Notes under the pieces: model-generated
Told to the model about the DNA's origin: nothing
What the model saw: the letters and a program-made list of their open reading frames with translations, nothing else
The model's database searches: none
Part shown: piece after piece, positions 24,921-33,166 of the stretch
How the letters are laid out: every line of letters starts with the position of its first letter
Numbering within the stretch: the stretch's first letter is position 1
Source of the DNA: Dactylosporangium sp040605635
GTDB lineage: Bacteria; Actinomycetota; Actinomycetes; Mycobacteriales; Micromonosporaceae
Assembly (NCBI RefSeq): GCF_040605635.1
Contig: NZ_JBEXDG010000019.1
Span: forward strand, 100,257-164,256
DNA length: 64,000 bases
Reading direction: 5' to 3'
Position numbers and translations under genes: made by a program

Positions 24921-26267
24921 GTGACCGAGATCCCCAGGGGCGCAGTCGCCCGCACCGCACGACTGGCGTCGCTTCCCCTCGGGTTGGCCGGGCGGGCCGC
25001 GCTCGGCCTGGGCAAGCGAGTGACCGGTATGGCCGCCGACGTAGTGTCCGCGGATGTCCAGCGCCGCACCGCCGAGCACCTGTTCAGCGTCCTCGGGCAG
25101 CTCAAGGGCGGTGCGATGAAGATGGGGCAGGCGCTGTCCGTCTTCGAGGCGGCGCTGCCGGAGGACCTCGCCGGGCCCTACCGGGCCGCGCTGACGAAGC
25201 TGCAGGAGGCCGCCCCGCCGCTGCCGGCGGCCAGCGTGCACAAGGTGCTGCGGGAGTCGTTGGGCGACGACTGGCGGGAGCTGTTCAAGGAGTTCGACGA
25301 CAGACCGGCCGCCGCGGCCAGCATCGGGCAGGTCCACCGAGGCGTGTGGGCGGACGGTCGCGACGTGGCGGTCAAGGTGCAGTATCCGGGCGCCGGTGAG
25401 GCGCTGCGGTCGGATCTCAACCAGCTGGCCCGGTTCGCCGGGCTCTTCAAGGCGATCCAGCCGGGCCTGGACGTGAAGCCGCTCGTGCAGGAGATCCGGG
25501 ACCGGGTCACCGAGGAGCTCGACTACGAGCTGGAGGCCACCTCACAGCGCGCGTTCGTGAAAGCGTTCGAGGGCGACCCGGACATCTGCGTGCCGCAGGT
25601 CCTCACGTCGTCGCCGCGGGTGCTCGTCACGGAGTGGATCGACGGTGTGCCGCTGGCGACGATCATCGCGTCGGGCACGGTCGAGGAGCGCGACGCGGCC
25701 GGCACGCGGATGGCGTTGCTGCACTTCTCCGCGCCCGCGCGGGCGGAGCTGCTGCACGCCGACCCGCACCCGGGCAACTTCCGGATGCTGCCCGACGGGC
25801 GGCTCGGGGTCCTCGACTTCGGTGCGGTCGCCCGGCTCCCCGGCGGGCATCCGGAGGTGATCGGCCGGCTGACCCGGCTCGCGCTCGCCGGTGACGCCGA
25901 CGCGGTGCTGTCCGGGCTGCAGGACGAGGGGTTCGTGAAGCGCGACGCGAAGATCGACGCGGCGGCGGTGCTGAGCTACATCAGGCCGATGCTGGACCCG
26001 GTCGCGGAGCCGAAGTTCCGGTTCAGCCGGGCGTGGCTGCGCGCGGAGGCGGGCCGGCTCGCCAATCCGAAGAGCCCCGCGTATGCGATGAGCCGGCAGC
26101 TCAACCTGCCCCCGTCGTACATGCTGACCCACCGCGTGACGCTCGGCTCGATCGGCGTCCTGTGTCAGCTGGAGGCCGAGGCCCCCTATCGGGAGATCAT
26201 CGAGCGCTGGCTGCCGGGATTCGCGGAGCCTTCGGTGAAGAAGACGCGCCGGCGCAAGGCCGAATAG
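24921..26267 (+). CDS. ABC1/UbiB-family atypical kinase
   Basis: The 448-residue protein has the ABC1 (AarF/UbiB, ADCK) signature: KGGAMKMGQ, an Ala-rich nucleotide loop AAAASIGQVHRG, lysine in VAVKVQYPG, catalytic HADPHPGNF and metal-binding LDFGA. These kinases act on isoprenoid-lipid pathways, with ATPase rather than classical protein-kinase activity in characterised members. The homologue Rv3197 sits next to whiB7 in mycobacteria, as here. The GTG start lies nine bases after the ThiF-like stop. A strong terminator follows at 26278. Confidence 0.93.
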   Translation: MTEIPRGAVARTARLASLPLGLAGRAALGLGKRVTGMAADVVSADVQRRTAEHLFSVLGQLKGGAMKMGQALSVFEAALPEDLAGPYRAALTKLQEAAPPLPAASVHKVLRESLGDDWRELFKEFDDRPAAAASIGQVHRGVWADGRDVAVKVQYPGAGEALRSDLNQLARFAGLFKAIQPGLDVKPLVQEIRDRVTEELDYELEATSQRAFVKAFEGDPDICVPQVLTSSPRVLVTEWIDGVPLATIIASGTVEERDAAGTRMALLHFSAPARAELLHADPHPGNFRMLPDGRLGVLDFGAVARLPGGHPEVIGRLTRLALAGDADAVLSGLQDEGFVKRDAKIDAAAVLSYIRPMLDPVAEPKFRFSRAWLRAEAGRLANPKSPAYAMSRQLNLPPSYMLTHRVTLGSIGVLCQLEAEAPYREIIERWLPGFAEPSVKKTRRRKAE

Positions 26268-26277
26268 ACGAATGCCG

Positions 26278-26308
26278 AAGGCGGCCTCCCGGACGGGAGG
26301 CCGCCTTT
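26278..26308. terminator. Rho-independent terminator after the ABC1 kinase gene
   Basis: AAGGCGGCCTCCC (26278-26290) pairs perfectly with GGGAGGCCGCCTT (26295-26307), loop GGAC, followed by T. It also lies downstream of the minus-strand small gene ending at 26318 and can serve both. Confidence 0.9.
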
Positions 26309-26317
26309 TGACGAAGG

Positions 26318-26563
26318 TCAGTGTCGGTTCAGCTGACGCTCCTGCTCACGGCGGGCGCGCATCGCGATCTGACGGGCGGACGAAGAAGCCTCAGAGTGAC
26401 GGACAGCCTGAGGCTGACGCATTCGTGCTCGTGAGAGTGCTTCGTGGAGTAGTTGCAAGGACACGGCCATGCTCCTCAGGTTGGTGCGTACGTCGGTGAG
26501 TTGAAGCCGGGTCGGCTGCGCGGCGCGCAGACCTCGGCTGGCTGACAACGGATGTGCGCTCAT
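26318..26563 (-). CDS. Small helical protein co-transcribed with whiB7
   Basis: An 81-residue ORF starting with ATG at 26563, one base after the whiB7 stop. The sequence is rich in Arg, Gln, Ala and Ser and predicted mostly helical (LTDVRTNLRSMAVSLQLLHE; ARQIAMRARREQERQLNRH). I recognise no domain. The tight coupling to whiB7 and the terminator right after it (26278-26308) argue that it is real and part of the same transcript. A longer upstream frame is only whiB7 read in another phase. Confidence 0.6.
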   Translation of the reverse strand: MSAHPLSASRGLRAAQPTRLQLTDVRTNLRSMAVSLQLLHEALSRARMRQPQAVRHSEASSSARQIAMRARREQERQLNRH

Positions 26564-26564
26564 G

Positions 26565-26945
26565 TCAGGCCGCCACGCTCGCGGCCACGGCCGCGGTGCG
26601 AGCTGCGACCTCGACCCGCAGGACGGCGTCGCGGGCGACGTCCTCCTTGCGCGGGCGGCCACGCGGACGCTTCCGCGGGACAACCGCGCCGCGCTCGAAG
26701 ATCTCGCCACCCCAGACGCCCCAGGGCTCGGCGCGCTCGACTGCGCCGGCAAGGCACTCGACGCGCAGAGGGCACTCCACGCAGAGCGACTTGGCCAGCT
26801 CGAGCTCGGCCGGCTGGTCGGCGAACCACAGGTCCGGGTCGAAGGTGCGGCACGGCAGGTCGGACTTCACGCCCCGGGCAGCGACGAGGAGACGCTCGTC
26901 GGCACCCTCAACGCGCACATCGCGCGATGCCAAGGCCAGACTCAT
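26565..26945 (-). CDS. whiB7: WhiB7-type transcription regulator
   Basis: WhiB7 binds the primary sigma factor and switches on intrinsic antibiotic-resistance genes. The 126-residue product has the four iron-sulfur cysteines (Cys32, 55, 58, 64: CxxC then CxxxxxC), the GVWGGE turn (76-81) and the WhiB7-specific AT-hook RGRPRK (95-100). An Ala-rich tail of about 25 residues follows the hook. The ATG at 26945 has AAGGGG eight bases upstream; a GTG three codons earlier (26954) is possible. A strong hairpin with U-run lies 60-95 bases before the start and a long leader ORF before that. There is little room for a promoter of its own in between. Confidence 0.93.
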   Translation of the reverse strand: MSLALASRDVRVEGADERLLVAARGVKSDLPCRTFDPDLWFADQPAELELAKSLCVECPLRVECLAGAVERAEPWGVWGGEIFERGAVVPRKRPRGRPRKEDVARDAVLRVEVAARTAAVAASVAA

Positions 26946-26995
26946 CCCGGTCACCCCTTTCTGTTTCTCGATCGTTTGGTGGTGATCGTCGGTGC

Positions 26996-27040
26996 AAAAT
27001 GACTGAGGCCGCGGATCCCGGTGTCGGGTTCCGCGGCCTC
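26996..27040 (-). terminator. Attenuator-like terminator in the whiB7 leader
   Basis: On the minus strand GAGGCCGCGGA pairs with TCCGCGGCCTC (27030-27040 with 27005-27015) and the 14-nt loop holds a further CCCG/CGGG stem. ATTTTG (27000-26995) follows after four bases. It stands between the leader ORF stop (27065) and whiB7 (26945), where WhiB7 leaders of other actinobacteria carry a conditional terminator. Confidence 0.75.
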
Positions 27041-27064
27041 GAGGTGAGCCGGTAAGTCGGTCTG

Positions 27065-27586
27065 TTAGACCGGCCTGCCTCGAGGTGGTGTGCCGCGGAC
27101 TCCGCCGTTGGGCTTCGGAGCCGTCAGGTCGTGCTTGTCGTTCGCGGTGAGCCCACTGGTCCCCTGAACCTGGACTCCCCGCCGGTTGAGCAGCGTGCCG
27201 CCGGCGGCGGGCATCTGCTCAACGGTGCGGACGCGCTCGATGGTGCTGGTGGTGCCGGTGGTGCCGGTGCCGCCCTTGACGTCCAGGTCGATCCTCAGAT
27301 CGGCCGGGATGACGCCCTGGACTTCGACGCCGCCCGGAACCTCGACGCCACCCAGGGCCGCGACGCCACCCGTGGCCGCGAAGAACGCGGTCGGAGCGGC
27401 AGCCGGAGCAGAGGCAACGGTCGGGATCAGGGAAGCGGCCGGGCCTTGCGCGGCAGCGACGCCCGCGAAGGCGCCTCTGACGGCAGATTCCTGCCACAGC
27501 GTCGGGACACGGCGCGCCGACACCGGGGACGGGGCGCAGAGGGTGCGCAACGCCGGCTGTAGCTCGGCTGAGATATAGAGCTTCAC
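27065..27586 (-). CDS. Long whiB7-leader ORF, unknown 173-aa protein
   Basis: A GTG at 27586 with AGAAGG eight bases upstream opens 173 codons (start VKLYISAELQPALRTLCAPS). GC at third positions is high throughout, so it looks truly coding. The product has an alanine-rich middle, GGVEVPGGVEVQGV repeats and Gly/Thr runs; I know no domain. It lies between uvrD2 and whiB7 in the position of the regulatory uORF of whiB7 leaders. Its stop codon falls within a small stem (CGGTCT-AACAG-ACCG type, 27052-27072) just before the terminator hairpin. It may act as a sensor of translation rather than through its product. An alternative GTG is at 27595. Confidence 0.6.
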   Translation of the reverse strand: MKLYISAELQPALRTLCAPSPVSARRVPTLWQESAVRGAFAGVAAAQGPAASLIPTVASAPAAAPTAFFAATGGVAALGGVEVPGGVEVQGVIPADLRIDLDVKGGTGTTGTTSTIERVRTVEQMPAAGGTLLNRRGVQVQGTSGLTANDKHDLTAPKPNGGVRGTPPRGRPV

Positions 27587-27650
27587 GGGTCGCACCTTCT
27601 CTCCACACTCGTCATGGGCCGACCGCCGGTGCTCCGGCGTTCGTGTTCGC

Positions 27651-27680
27651 AGGCTATGCCGCGTCTTCAGGGTAGGGCAA
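27651..27680 (-). promoter_or_regulatory. Candidate promoter of the whiB7 leader transcript
   Basis: On the minus strand TTGCCC (27680-27675) and TAGCCT (27656-27651) are 18 bases apart. AAATTCGA directly precedes the -35, fitting the A/T-rich WhiB7-dependent promoter pattern, so autoregulation is plausible. Confidence 0.45.
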
Positions 27681-27691
27681 TCGAATTTCCG

Positions 27692-27714
27692 GGAAAAGTT
27701 CTTGTCACTTTTCC
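27692..27714. other. Inverted repeat GGAAAAGT / ACTTTTCC
   Basis: Two perfect 8-bp arms with a 7-nt spacer, 12 bases past the uvrD2 stop and just upstream of the leader promoter. Could be a weak terminator of uvrD2 or an operator for the whiB7 leader. Confidence 0.45.
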
Positions 27715-27725
27715 GCGGATCGGAA

Positions 27726-29831
27726 TCAGTCGCTCCGCACGAGGTCATCGACCGTCGTGCCGGAGACCAGCGCGAGCACGTCGTCGCCGTAAAGTCCCAG
27801 CTTGCGGGGGCCGATGCCGGCGATGACGGCGAGCTCCTCGCGGCGGCCGGGACGCCGTTCGGCGATCGCGGCGAGCGTGACATCCGTGAATATGACGAAC
27901 GCGGGGACCTTCTGCACGGCGGCGAGCCGGGCCCGCCAGTCGAGCAGCCGGGCGAGGAGCTCCTCGTCGCGGTCGGACGGGCAGCCCTCGCAGCGGCCCA
28001 GCTTGCGCTCCGGCCCGCTGAGCAGCCCGGCGCCGCAGACCCGGCACGAGACGGCGACGGCGCGCTTCACCCGGGCCGTCACCTCGGTCTTGCCGATGCC
28101 CGGGGACGACGCACGCCGGCCGGGCTCATAGGAACGCCCCGGCTCCAGGGCGGGCATGAAGCGGGTGGCCCGCCGGGGACGGCCGCCGGGCGTGCGGGCG
28201 CCCGCATAGGACAGCCACAGCGTGTGCCTCGCGCGGGTGACGCCGACATAGAGCAGCCGCCGCTCCTCCTCGACCGCGTCAGGGGTGCGGGCGTGGATGA
28301 CCGGCATGGTGCCCTCGGCGAGGCCGACGAGGAACACCGCGTCCCACTCCAGCCCCTTCGCCGAGTGCAGCGACGCGCACGTGACCCCGGCGACCGTCGG
28401 CACGTGCTGCAGGGCGGCGCGGCGGGCCAGCTCCTCGTTGAAGGCTTCGAGGGTCAGCGCCGGCATGCTCTCGGCGAGGGTGACGAGCGCCGACACCGCC
28501 TCCCACCGCTCCCGCGCGGCGCCACCGGTGGGGACCTCGCCGGCCCGCCAGCCGACGCCCTCCAGTGCCCGGGTGACCGACTCGGTGAGGGGCGCGTCCG
28601 GGTCGAGGGACCGGGTGGCGGCGCGCAGCGCGATCATCGCCTGGCGGACCTCGACCCGCTCGAAGAACCGCTCGGCGCCGCGCACCACATAGGGCACCCC
28701 GGCCTCGGCGAGGGCCTCCTGATAGACCTCGGACTGCGCGTTGACCCGGAAGAGCACGGCGATCTCCTCTGCGGGCGTGCCGCCGGCGATCAGCTCGCGG
28801 CAGCGGGCCGCGACGGCGGCGGCCTCCTGCGGCTCGTCGGGGAACGAGCGCATGACCGGCTCGGCGCCGGGCGGGCGCTGGCCGATCAGCTCCAGCCGGA
28901 GCCGGGCCAGCTCGCCGCGGGCCTGGCCGATCACGGTGTTGGCGAGGCCGACGACCTGCGGGGTCGACCGGTAGTCCCGGACGAGGCGCACGACGGTGGC
29001 GCCGGGGTGGCGGCGCTTGAAGTCGACGAGATAGGACGCGCTGGCGCCGGTGAACGAGTAGATCGTCTGGCTGGCGTCACCGACGACGGTCAGGTCCTCG
29101 CGGTCGCCGAGCCAGGACTCCAGCAGCCGCTGCTGCATCGGGTTGACGTCCTGATACTCGTCGACGACGAAGTGCCGATACTGCGAGCGGATCTGCTCCG
29201 CGACGTCCTCGTGCTCCTCCATGGCCCAGATCGCGGCCCGGATCATGTCCTCGAAGTCGATCACGCCCTGGGCCCGCTTGACCCGCTCATAGGCGGCATA
29301 GACCTCGCCGACCTTGGCCGCGTCGAACGGTGGCTCGCGCAGCGCCTTGGCGGCGGCGACGGCATAGTCGGCAGGCTCGATGAGCGAGGACTTGGCCCAC
29401 TCGATCTCGCCGGCGAGGTCGCGGGCGCCGGTGCCGTCGATCTTGACCCCGGCCCGGGTGGCGGCCAGGCCGACCAGGCGGGCCTTGCTGTCCAGCAGCT
29501 CGGGCATCTCCCGGCCGGAGAAGAGCCGCGGGGCGAAATAGCGGACCTGGCGCAGCGCCGCGGCATGGAACGTGCGCGCCTGGACGCCGCCGGCGCCGAG
29601 CTGGCCGAGCCTGGCGCGCATCTCGGCGGCGGCGCGGGCGGTGAACGTGACGGCGAGGACGTGCTGGCCGCGGACGTGCCCGGTGCGCACCCGGTGGGCG
29701 ATGCGGTGCGTGATCGCCCTGGTCTTGCCCGTGCCGGCGCCCGCGAGGACGCACAGGGGCCCGGCCGGAGCAGTGACCACGGACGCCTGCTCCGGGTCAA
29801 GTCCTGCGAGTGGGTTTGAGGAGTCCGCCAC
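27726..29831 (-). CDS. uvrD2: ATP-dependent 3'-5' DNA helicase UvrD2
   Basis: A 701-residue superfamily 1A helicase. Seen in order: AGAGTGKTRAI (Walker A, about 30-40), VVDEYQDVNPMQQ (motif II), VVGDASQTIYSFTGA (III), VRDYRSTPQVV (IV), LHSAKGLEWDAVF (V) and LLYVGVTRARHTL (VI). The C-terminal part has four cysteines in two pairs (CRVCGAGLL and GRCEGC) and ends in an HRDC domain. This combination defines actinobacterial UvrD2, essential in mycobacteria. It is divergent from the mycoredoxin gene. The start is GTG at 29831 without an obvious ribosome site. Confidence 0.95.
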   Translation of the reverse strand: MADSSNPLAGLDPEQASVVTAPAGPLCVLAGAGTGKTRAITHRIAHRVRTGHVRGQHVLAVTFTARAAAEMRARLGQLGAGGVQARTFHAAALRQVRYFAPRLFSGREMPELLDSKARLVGLAATRAGVKIDGTGARDLAGEIEWAKSSLIEPADYAVAAAKALREPPFDAAKVGEVYAAYERVKRAQGVIDFEDMIRAAIWAMEEHEDVAEQIRSQYRHFVVDEYQDVNPMQQRLLESWLGDREDLTVVGDASQTIYSFTGASASYLVDFKRRHPGATVVRLVRDYRSTPQVVGLANTVIGQARGELARLRLELIGQRPPGAEPVMRSFPDEPQEAAAVAARCRELIAGGTPAEEIAVLFRVNAQSEVYQEALAEAGVPYVVRGAERFFERVEVRQAMIALRAATRSLDPDAPLTESVTRALEGVGWRAGEVPTGGAARERWEAVSALVTLAESMPALTLEAFNEELARRAALQHVPTVAGVTCASLHSAKGLEWDAVFLVGLAEGTMPVIHARTPDAVEEERRLLYVGVTRARHTLWLSYAGARTPGGRPRRATRFMPALEPGRSYEPGRRASSPGIGKTEVTARVKRAVAVSCRVCGAGLLSGPERKLGRCEGCPSDRDEELLARLLDWRARLAAVQKVPAFVIFTDVTLAAIAERRPGRREELAVIAGIGPRKLGLYGDDVLALVSGTTVDDLVRSD

Positions 29832-29905
29832 AGGTAGGCATCATTCCAGCCGGGTATGACGTTTCCCCCGAAGTACCTGCCGAGAAAACGACGGAGGAGC
29901 ACCGG

Positions 29906-30151
29906 ATGCTGACGATGTACTCGACCACGTGGTGTGGCTACTGCCACCGCCTGAAGTCGCAGATGGACCGTGAGGGCATCCAGTACCAGGTCGTCGACAT
30001 CGAGCGGGACCCCGCCGCGGCGACGTTCGTCGAGAGCGTCAACGGGGGCAACCAGACGGTCCCGACGTTGAAGTTCGACGATGGCACCGCCCTGACGAAC
30101 CCGACGATCGTCCAGGTCAAGGCCCAGCTGGCCAACGCGGTCAGTAGCTGA
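29906..30151 (+). CDS. mrx1: Mycoredoxin (glutaredoxin-like)
   Basis: The 81-residue product is a compact thioredoxin-fold protein with redox motif CGYC (10-13) and cis-proline motif TVPTLKF. Mycoredoxin-1 removes mycothiol from oxidised proteins, which fits the mshB gene at 52272. The ATG at 29906 has GGAGG 8 bases upstream. Its homologue Rv3198A also lies between uvrD2 and nudC in mycobacteria. Confidence 0.93.
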   Translation: MLTMYSTTWCGYCHRLKSQMDREGIQYQVVDIERDPAAATFVESVNGGNQTVPTLKFDDGTALTNPTIVQVKAQLANAVSS

Positions 30152-30177
30152 CCCTTCACAGGGAGCCGCCGGCTCAC

Positions 30178-30183
30178 TACGGT
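30178..30183 (+). promoter_or_regulatory. -10 element, leaderless start for the 30191 gene
   Basis: TACGGT ends seven bases before ATG 30191. Confidence 0.4.
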
Positions 30184-30190
30184 GACCGGC

Positions 30191-30820
30191 ATGCGGGTGG
30201 CTCGCGACTTCGCCGTGTCCGGCGCCCGGGGACCTGGGGCTCACCAGGGGACCTACCACGCGCCCGAGCGGCCGCGGGTGGCCGACCCGGGGCGCCGGCG
30301 GCGCATCGCCGACTATCTGTCCGGCGGCACCGCGATCGGCCGTGGGCACGGTCCGGGCGTGCTGCACACCGACGGGTTGTGGCTGTGGCCGGAGCGGTTC
30401 GTCGCCGAGATCCTCGACGACGGGCTCGCCCCCGAGCAGGACCTGCTGCGGCAGATGCGCCGGCACGACTTCCGCGCGCCCGCGCCGGAGCCGGACGGCC
30501 GGCTGACCGAGGACGCGCTGACGGCGTGGCGGACCGGTCCGCCGCCCGCCCCGCGGACGCTCATCACGTATTTCGTCCGCGTCGACGGCGAGACGGACGT
30601 GGACACGCCGCTGTCGCTGCTGCGCCGGGTCGTCGAACCCGCCGGGCGGGTGACGGAGGAGGCGCTGTGGCGCGACCTCGACTGGCACCCGACGCAGGCG
30701 TTCGGCGCGCACAAGATCGACCACGACATCCGTGCCGTGACCCCGGCACACGCCGCCGGGGTCCTCGACCGCTGGTGCGACCGCTGGCACCGCGAAGCGC
30801 TCGGCAGGGGCTCGCCGTGA
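30191..30820 (+). CDS. Hypothetical actinobacterial protein
   Basis: A 209-residue soluble protein rich in Arg, Asp and Trp. The most conserved-looking part is GGTAIGRGHGPGVLHTDGLWLWPERFVAEIL, followed by an LLRQMRRHDF segment. The later half has LITYFVRVDGETDVDTPLSLLRR. I do not recognise a catalytic motif. HTDGxWxWP also occurs near the start of other uncharacterised actinobacterial proteins. The ATG at 30191 is preferred over GTG 30182 because of a leaderless -10. The gene converges on nudC with a gap of nine bases. Confidence 0.65.
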   Translation: MRVARDFAVSGARGPGAHQGTYHAPERPRVADPGRRRRIADYLSGGTAIGRGHGPGVLHTDGLWLWPERFVAEILDDGLAPEQDLLRQMRRHDFRAPAPEPDGRLTEDALTAWRTGPPPAPRTLITYFVRVDGETDVDTPLSLLRRVVEPAGRVTEEALWRDLDWHPTQAFGAHKIDHDIRAVTPAHAAGVLDRWCDRWHREALGRGSP

Positions 30821-30829
30821 GCAGCGGGG

Positions 30830-31744
30830 CTAACCCAGCCATTCCGTGATCAGGTAGTGCGCGATCGACGCCGGGAACGGCAGGCCGAAGTCGGAGGACT
30901 CCCCCGCCAGTACCGGCGCGATCTCGGCACGGGAGAACCACCGGCCCTCGAGGATCTCCGTGGCGTCGACCACGACCGGCGCGCCGACCGGTGCCGTGGC
31001 GTGGAACCCGAGCATGAGGGAGCCGGGGAACGGCCACGGCTGGCTCGCCACGTAGGTGACGTCGCCGACGACGACGCCGACCTCTTCGAGGACCTCGCGC
31101 GCGACGGCCATCTCCGCGGACTCGCCGGGCTCGACGAACCCGGCCAGGGTCGAGTAGCGCCGGATGCCGTTGGCCGCCGGCCACTGCGCGTTGCAGCCCA
31201 GCAGGCAGCGCCCGCCGGGTCCGTCGACCCCGTCGTGCACCAGCATGATCACGGCCGGGTCGGTCCGCGGCCACAGCGTCTCGGCGCCGTCCTCGGTGGT
31301 CCGCACCCACCCCGCCTGCGCCGGGACCGTCAGTTTGCCGCTCAGGGGGCTGTACGGGTGCCGCGAGTGCCAGTTGGCCAGCCCGACGGCGGTGATGAAC
31401 AGCCCGGCCGGCAGGTCCGGCAGCGCGTGCCCGACCTGGCGCAGCGTGACCCGCCGCGTGCCGGGCAGCACGGCCACGTCCGCGGCGACCGCGAAGTAGG
31501 CGGTGCCGTCGGTGTCCTCGCCGAGGAAGAACCGCTCGCCCTGCGGCGCGTCGGCCGGGTCCACGTAGACGAGCTCGGGCGGGTCGTCACCGCGGACCAG
31601 CATGTGCCCGTCGTCGACGACCACGACCCTGGCCCGGGTGAAGGCCGCGTCCAGCCAGGCGGCGTCGGTGCGGCGGTGCGCCGCCCGGTCGAGCACACCC
31701 CGCGCGAGCGGAGGCCCCGGCCGGGCGGCGGCAACGTCGGTCAC
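30830..31744 (-). CDS. nudC: NADH pyrophosphatase NudC
   Basis: NudC hydrolyses NADH and removes NAD caps from RNA. The Nudix box is intact (GFVEPGESAEMAVAREVLEEVG) and the NADH-specific SQPWPFPGSLMLGF follows. The N-terminal domain is present, but the zinc-binding cysteines of E. coli NudC are missing: the expected CxxC site reads HPYSPLSG and there is no second Cys pair. The usual start is difficult to fix: GTG at 31744 gives 304 residues, a TTG at 31816 would add 24. It lies on the minus strand downstream of the M16 gene pair, as in mycobacteria (Rv3199c). Confidence 0.88.
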   Translation of the reverse strand: MTDVAAARPGPPLARGVLDRAAHRRTDAAWLDAAFTRARVVVVDDGHMLVRGDDPPELVYVDPADAPQGERFFLGEDTDGTAYFAVAADVAVLPGTRRVTLRQVGHALPDLPAGLFITAVGLANWHSRHPYSPLSGKLTVPAQAGWVRTTEDGAETLWPRTDPAVIMLVHDGVDGPGGRCLLGCNAQWPAANGIRRYSTLAGFVEPGESAEMAVAREVLEEVGVVVGDVTYVASQPWPFPGSLMLGFHATAPVGAPVVVDATEILEGRWFSRAEIAPVLAGESSDFGLPFPASIAHYLITEWLG

Positions 31745-31834
31745 GAGGTCATCCCGCAGCGCACCGGCGCCGCCGTCCGGAAGCGGCTGCGCACTGGCGT
31801 CGCCGTCCAGAAGCAACCGGACGCTCAGAGCCCG

Positions 31835-33166
31835 TCATGACGCCGCTCGGGTGACCGCCGTCAGCGCCGCGAGCGGCTTCTCGATCTGCTCGGCGTCGCC
31901 GAGGACGACGGCCGCGATCCGGGACGGCGCGAGGTACTGCGCCGCCGCGGCCGCCACGTCCTCGCGGCTGACCCGGGCCAGCCGGGCGGCGTGCTCGGCG
32001 AGATAGTCCAGGCGCAGCCCGAACCCGGCGTAGGTGGAGACCAGCCCGGCGAGCCCCGCCTGCGTGGACATGCCCAGCTGCAGCGTGCCGAGCGCGTACT
32101 GCCGGGCCTGCTCCAGCTCTTCCTCCTTCGGCGGGAGGCTGGCCAGCCGGCCCAGCTCGTAGAGCGTCTCCAGCAGCGCCGGCCCGGTGACCGCGGTCGC
32201 CACCTCTGCGGCGACGACCAGCGCCGACCCGGCGACGGCGTGCTCGACGAGGGAGTGCGGCCCGTACGTGTAGCCCTTGTCCTCACGGATGTTCTCCACC
32301 CAGCGGGAGGAGAAGTAGCCGCCGAAGACGAGGTTGGCCAGCTGCAGCGCGGCGTGGTCGGGGTGCCGGCGGGACACCGCGGGCAGCGCCAGGCGCAGCG
32401 ACGACTGCACGGAGCCGGGCCGGTCGACCAGGGTCAGCGGCCCCGGCTTCAGCTCCGGCGTCGGCGGCAGGTCGACGCTCGTGCCCGCGCCGTCCCACTT
32501 CCCCAGCATCCGCTCGGCGGCGGCGATCGCCTTCTCCGGCGTGATGTCGCCGACGATGACGAGGGTCGCCCCGGTCGGGTGCACCCGCTCGGCGTGCAGG
32601 GTGCGCAGCGAGGCGGGGGTGACGGCCTCGACCTGCTCCGGCGCCGGGGTCTGGATCGCGTACGGGTGTCTGCCGTACATCCGCTTGAGCAGCGCGGCGC
32701 GGGCGAGGTGGCTGGGCTGGCTCTGCGCGACCCGGATCCGGTCGACGAGGCGGGCCCGCTCGGTGCTGACCTCCTCCGCCGGGTAGTTGGCGTCGGTGAG
32801 CACCTCGGCGAGCAGGTCCAGCAGCCGGTCGAGGCCGCCGACGAGCGCGTTGCCGGAGATCAGCAGCCGGTCCGGGTCGGCGCCGGCGGACAGCCCGCCG
32901 CCGACCTTCTGCAGCTCGGCGGCGATGTCGACGGTCGACATCGCGGTCGTGCCGGACAGCACGGTCTGGGTGAGCAGCGCGGCGCGGGCCAGGTGCGCCT
33001 TCGCGAACGGCACCCGCAGCCGGACCTCGACCAGCGGCACCGACGAGCGGCGCAACGCGATCACGGTCAGCCCGTTGTCGAGGGTCCGCTCGACGGTCTT
33101 CGGCAGCTTCAGCGGCCGGTTGGGCCCGAGCACGGGCACGGTGCGGAGCAGGGTTTCGGCAGTCAC
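31835..33166 (-). CDS. M16-family peptidase-like protein, non-catalytic partner
   Basis: The 443-residue product has the M16 fold but no HxxEH zinc motif: the expected position reads AHLARAALLTQ. It keeps the C-terminal R/Y substrate-binding motif (YFSSRWVENIREDKGYTYG). In two-gene M16B systems an active and an inactive subunit form a heterodimer that encloses peptide substrates. The GTG at 33166 overlaps the stop of the upstream active subunit (GTGA) and has AGGAG five bases upstream, so the pair is coupled. Confidence 0.9.
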   Translation of the reverse strand: MTAETLLRTVPVLGPNRPLKLPKTVERTLDNGLTVIALRRSSVPLVEVRLRVPFAKAHLARAALLTQTVLSGTTAMSTVDIAAELQKVGGGLSAGADPDRLLISGNALVGGLDRLLDLLAEVLTDANYPAEEVSTERARLVDRIRVAQSQPSHLARAALLKRMYGRHPYAIQTPAPEQVEAVTPASLRTLHAERVHPTGATLVIVGDITPEKAIAAAERMLGKWDGAGTSVDLPPTPELKPGPLTLVDRPGSVQSSLRLALPAVSRRHPDHAALQLANLVFGGYFSSRWVENIREDKGYTYGPHSLVEHAVAGSALVVAAEVATAVTGPALLETLYELGRLASLPPKEEELEQARQYALGTLQLGMSTQAGLAGLVSTYAGFGLRLDYLAEHAARLARVSREDVAAAAAQYLAPSRIAAVVLGDAEQIEKPLAALTAVTRAAS

